Positions 62,692 through 64,000 of a DNA stretch of 64,000 nt are shown piece after piece (positions within the stretch are counted from its first letter, which is position 1; each line of letters begins with the position of its first letter). Source of the stretch: Tridacna crocea. Its lineage: Eukaryota; Mollusca; Bivalvia; Cardiida; Cardiidae. The notes beneath the pieces are model-generated. The model was not told where the DNA came from. It made no database searches and saw only the letters and a list, made by a program, of their open reading frames with translations. The stretch covers positions 13,293,001 to 13,357,000 of the forward strand of contig OX031058.1 in assembly GCA_943736015.1 (NCBI GenBank), given 5' to 3'. A program made the position numbers and the translations under genes.

Positions 62692-62926
62692 CTACAGAAT
62701 GCCTACTTTGAACATCCATCTGGAAGGTTTTTGATAACCTAGAAAGTGTAGGTTTTTGAAAACTTAGAAAGTGTAGGCTTTTGAAAACTTAGATAGTGTA
62801 GGAAACATTGTGGGGAAAGGAGAAAATGCTGGTTACCGGTATTTTCTCCTTTTCCCAAAATGTTTTCAAAAAGCTTCTTCAGTCCCAGGGTCGTTAAAAG
62901 TCGGCATTGTGTGGTTAGGGGTAAAA
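62688..62926 (-). mobile_element. Family A MITE with 25-bp triplication
   Basis: TTAACTACAGAATGCC opens it. GGTTTTTGAAAACTTAGAAA-type units at 62726, 62751 and 62776, then the hairpin (GCTGGTTACCGGTATTTTC) and GTGTGGTTAGGGGTAA. Confidence 0.75.
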
Positions 62927-62929
62927 ATA

Positions 62930-63700
62930 TGTTTTATTTGAAACTTGTTTATTCTATATATTTGGTGTTCGATCGAACATGCACTCCGATCATCATTGTC
63001 CGAATGTTATACGATCCATGATTTTGCAAGGAAAAAAGGCTTGTGTTCTTTTAATTTTAAATCATAATTTTCCAAAGGAATTCTCGAATACATTTTTCGA
63101 CTTTAAGGGATATATCACGTCCGACTCTTCGTATATTTTTCTGTCATTGACCGAAAACATTCATAGTGCGGACATTTTGATTCTTTATATTTCATGAAGC
63201 AAATCCGTTATAGTTCGAGAACTTTCTTTCGGTAATTCGAAATACCAGTTATTCGAAGCACAATTCTCGGTCTAACATGCACTTGAACAATGGGACTTTT
63301 ATTGCATATATTCAATTCCTCAGGTTTAAGAAGATTAGTTCGTCTTCTTGCAAGTAATCTTTATTCCTGAGCCTCAAGGGAATTATTGAATCCAATGCCT
63401 GACATACCTTTGCAAAATTTCAATTCTATATTACGTGTTAAACGCTGTTCAAAAAAGAAATTAGCGCGGAAAAATAATGCATAATTCTTAATAGTAGAGA
63501 CATAGAGAAAGGGGGCCAAAAGATATTATAAATGGAAAAATGGCAATGAAATTTTTTTTCTCTGTTTATTGAATTGTTTCCAAAATTTCTTCTAATGTAA
63601 AAGAGCGGAATTCGTCTGAATGAGGAAAAGAGATGAAAATGTATTTTATATGATCTTTACAGAATGCATGCCAAAAGTACACCGCAGGTCGGCTGCAATA
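62930..63700. other. No recognised gene or repeat
   Basis: Open frames of up to 72 codons only; nothing supported. Confidence 0.35.
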
Positions 63701-63744
63701 TGGCTGCTTATTGCATTACCATTGTCAGATGATTTTCCCGTCTT

Positions 63745-63835
63745 GCACAATGTCACTTTTTGAAAACATCGTGACAAGAGGAGAAATTGCTCGTAACGAG
63801 CAATTTCTCCTCTTGTCGCGATGTTTTCATATGTA
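63745..63835. mobile_element. Family A core, CTCG-loop, altered paired stem
   Basis: CATCGTGACAAGAGGAG / CTCCTCTTGTCGCGATG around AAATTGCTCGTAACGAGCAATTT. The flanks do not match other copies. Confidence 0.75.
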
Positions 63836-63899
63836 TTAATATATCAAACCTTTAATGTCCGACGAATAGTATACGTTATTTGCTAACGTGAAGTCTTTT

Positions 63900-64000
63900 T
63901 TAACCCCTTTCCCAAACAATCTCTGGTTTTTATGGGTCAGGACTAGAAGCCTTTTGAAAACATTGTGTGAAAAGGAGAAAATGCTGGTAACCAGCATTTT
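63900..64000 (-). mobile_element. Family A MITE, cut by window end
   Basis: TTAACCCCTTTCCCAAACAATC, AGAAGCCTTTTGAAAAC, GGAGAAAATGCTGGTAACCAGCATTTT. Confidence 0.85.

Overview
This window is eukaryotic, AT-rich, gene-poor and packed with repeats. Long open frames are rare, exon-like blocks are short and flanked by GT/AG splice signals, and tRNA-derived SINEs, tandem-repeat-bearing elements ending in inverted CTCACCTGAG motifs, and hundreds of base pairs of fold-back DNA fill the space. From the general style of these repeats I infer a mollusc, most likely a bivalve (heterodont type such as a Dreissena- or Mya-like species). The genus is a guess from memory of repeat style; no bacterial or viral genes are present. 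GENE CONTENT: The only host gene I can argue for lies on the minus strand between about 28955 and 15801. It has five predicted short exons (28941-28955, 22876-22956, 18455-18526, 17444-17492, 15801-15826). The reading phases agree throughout and would give a peptide of about 80 residues with a hydrophobic leader, six cysteines in the pattern C-x3-C-x13-C-x4-C-x3-C-x3-C and a basic tail. Exons 3 and 4 have the best splice sites; exons 1, 2 and 5 are weaker. A 133-codon open frame at 32430-32831 (minus) and a small exon-like block at 3514-3586 (plus) are further, weaker candidates. REPEAT LAYOUT: Two TTAA-bounded miniature element families dominate. Family A (about 225 bp) carries a near-perfect central hairpin of about 60 bp; I count about 50 copies or pieces. 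Family B (about 200 bp) is built around AGATCAGACTGCAC/GTGCAGTCTGATCT. Both begin TTAACCC and end GGGTTAA, as piggyBac-type MITEs do, and in several places A and B copies abut by sharing one TTAA. Other fold-back families (C, D, E, F, I, J, Q, R, S) recur two to five times each. Longer elements include L (3162-5447) with element M (3921-5045) nested in it and flanked by a TGCCTT duplication; N (14470-15626) with TACCCCC/GGGGGTA ends; a tandem-array element of 156-bp units (7993-9371); and two nested rolling-circle-like elements (47439-51866 containing 47620-49220) with 166-bp and 161-bp arrays. Family P (1-530, 12195-12840, 35563-36140) carries a decaying shared reading frame. REGIONS: 1-7 kb, P, A and the L/M nest; 7-9.5 kb, F fold-backs and the 156-bp array; 10-13 kb, A/B chains and P; 14-16 kb, N plus the gene's last exon; 16-29 kb, the gene with introns full of MITEs; 30-35 kb, dense A/B plus SINEs; 36-46 kb, D, Q, F and a long A cluster; 47-52 kb, the nested array elements; 52-64 kb, A/B clusters, SINEs and simple repeats.
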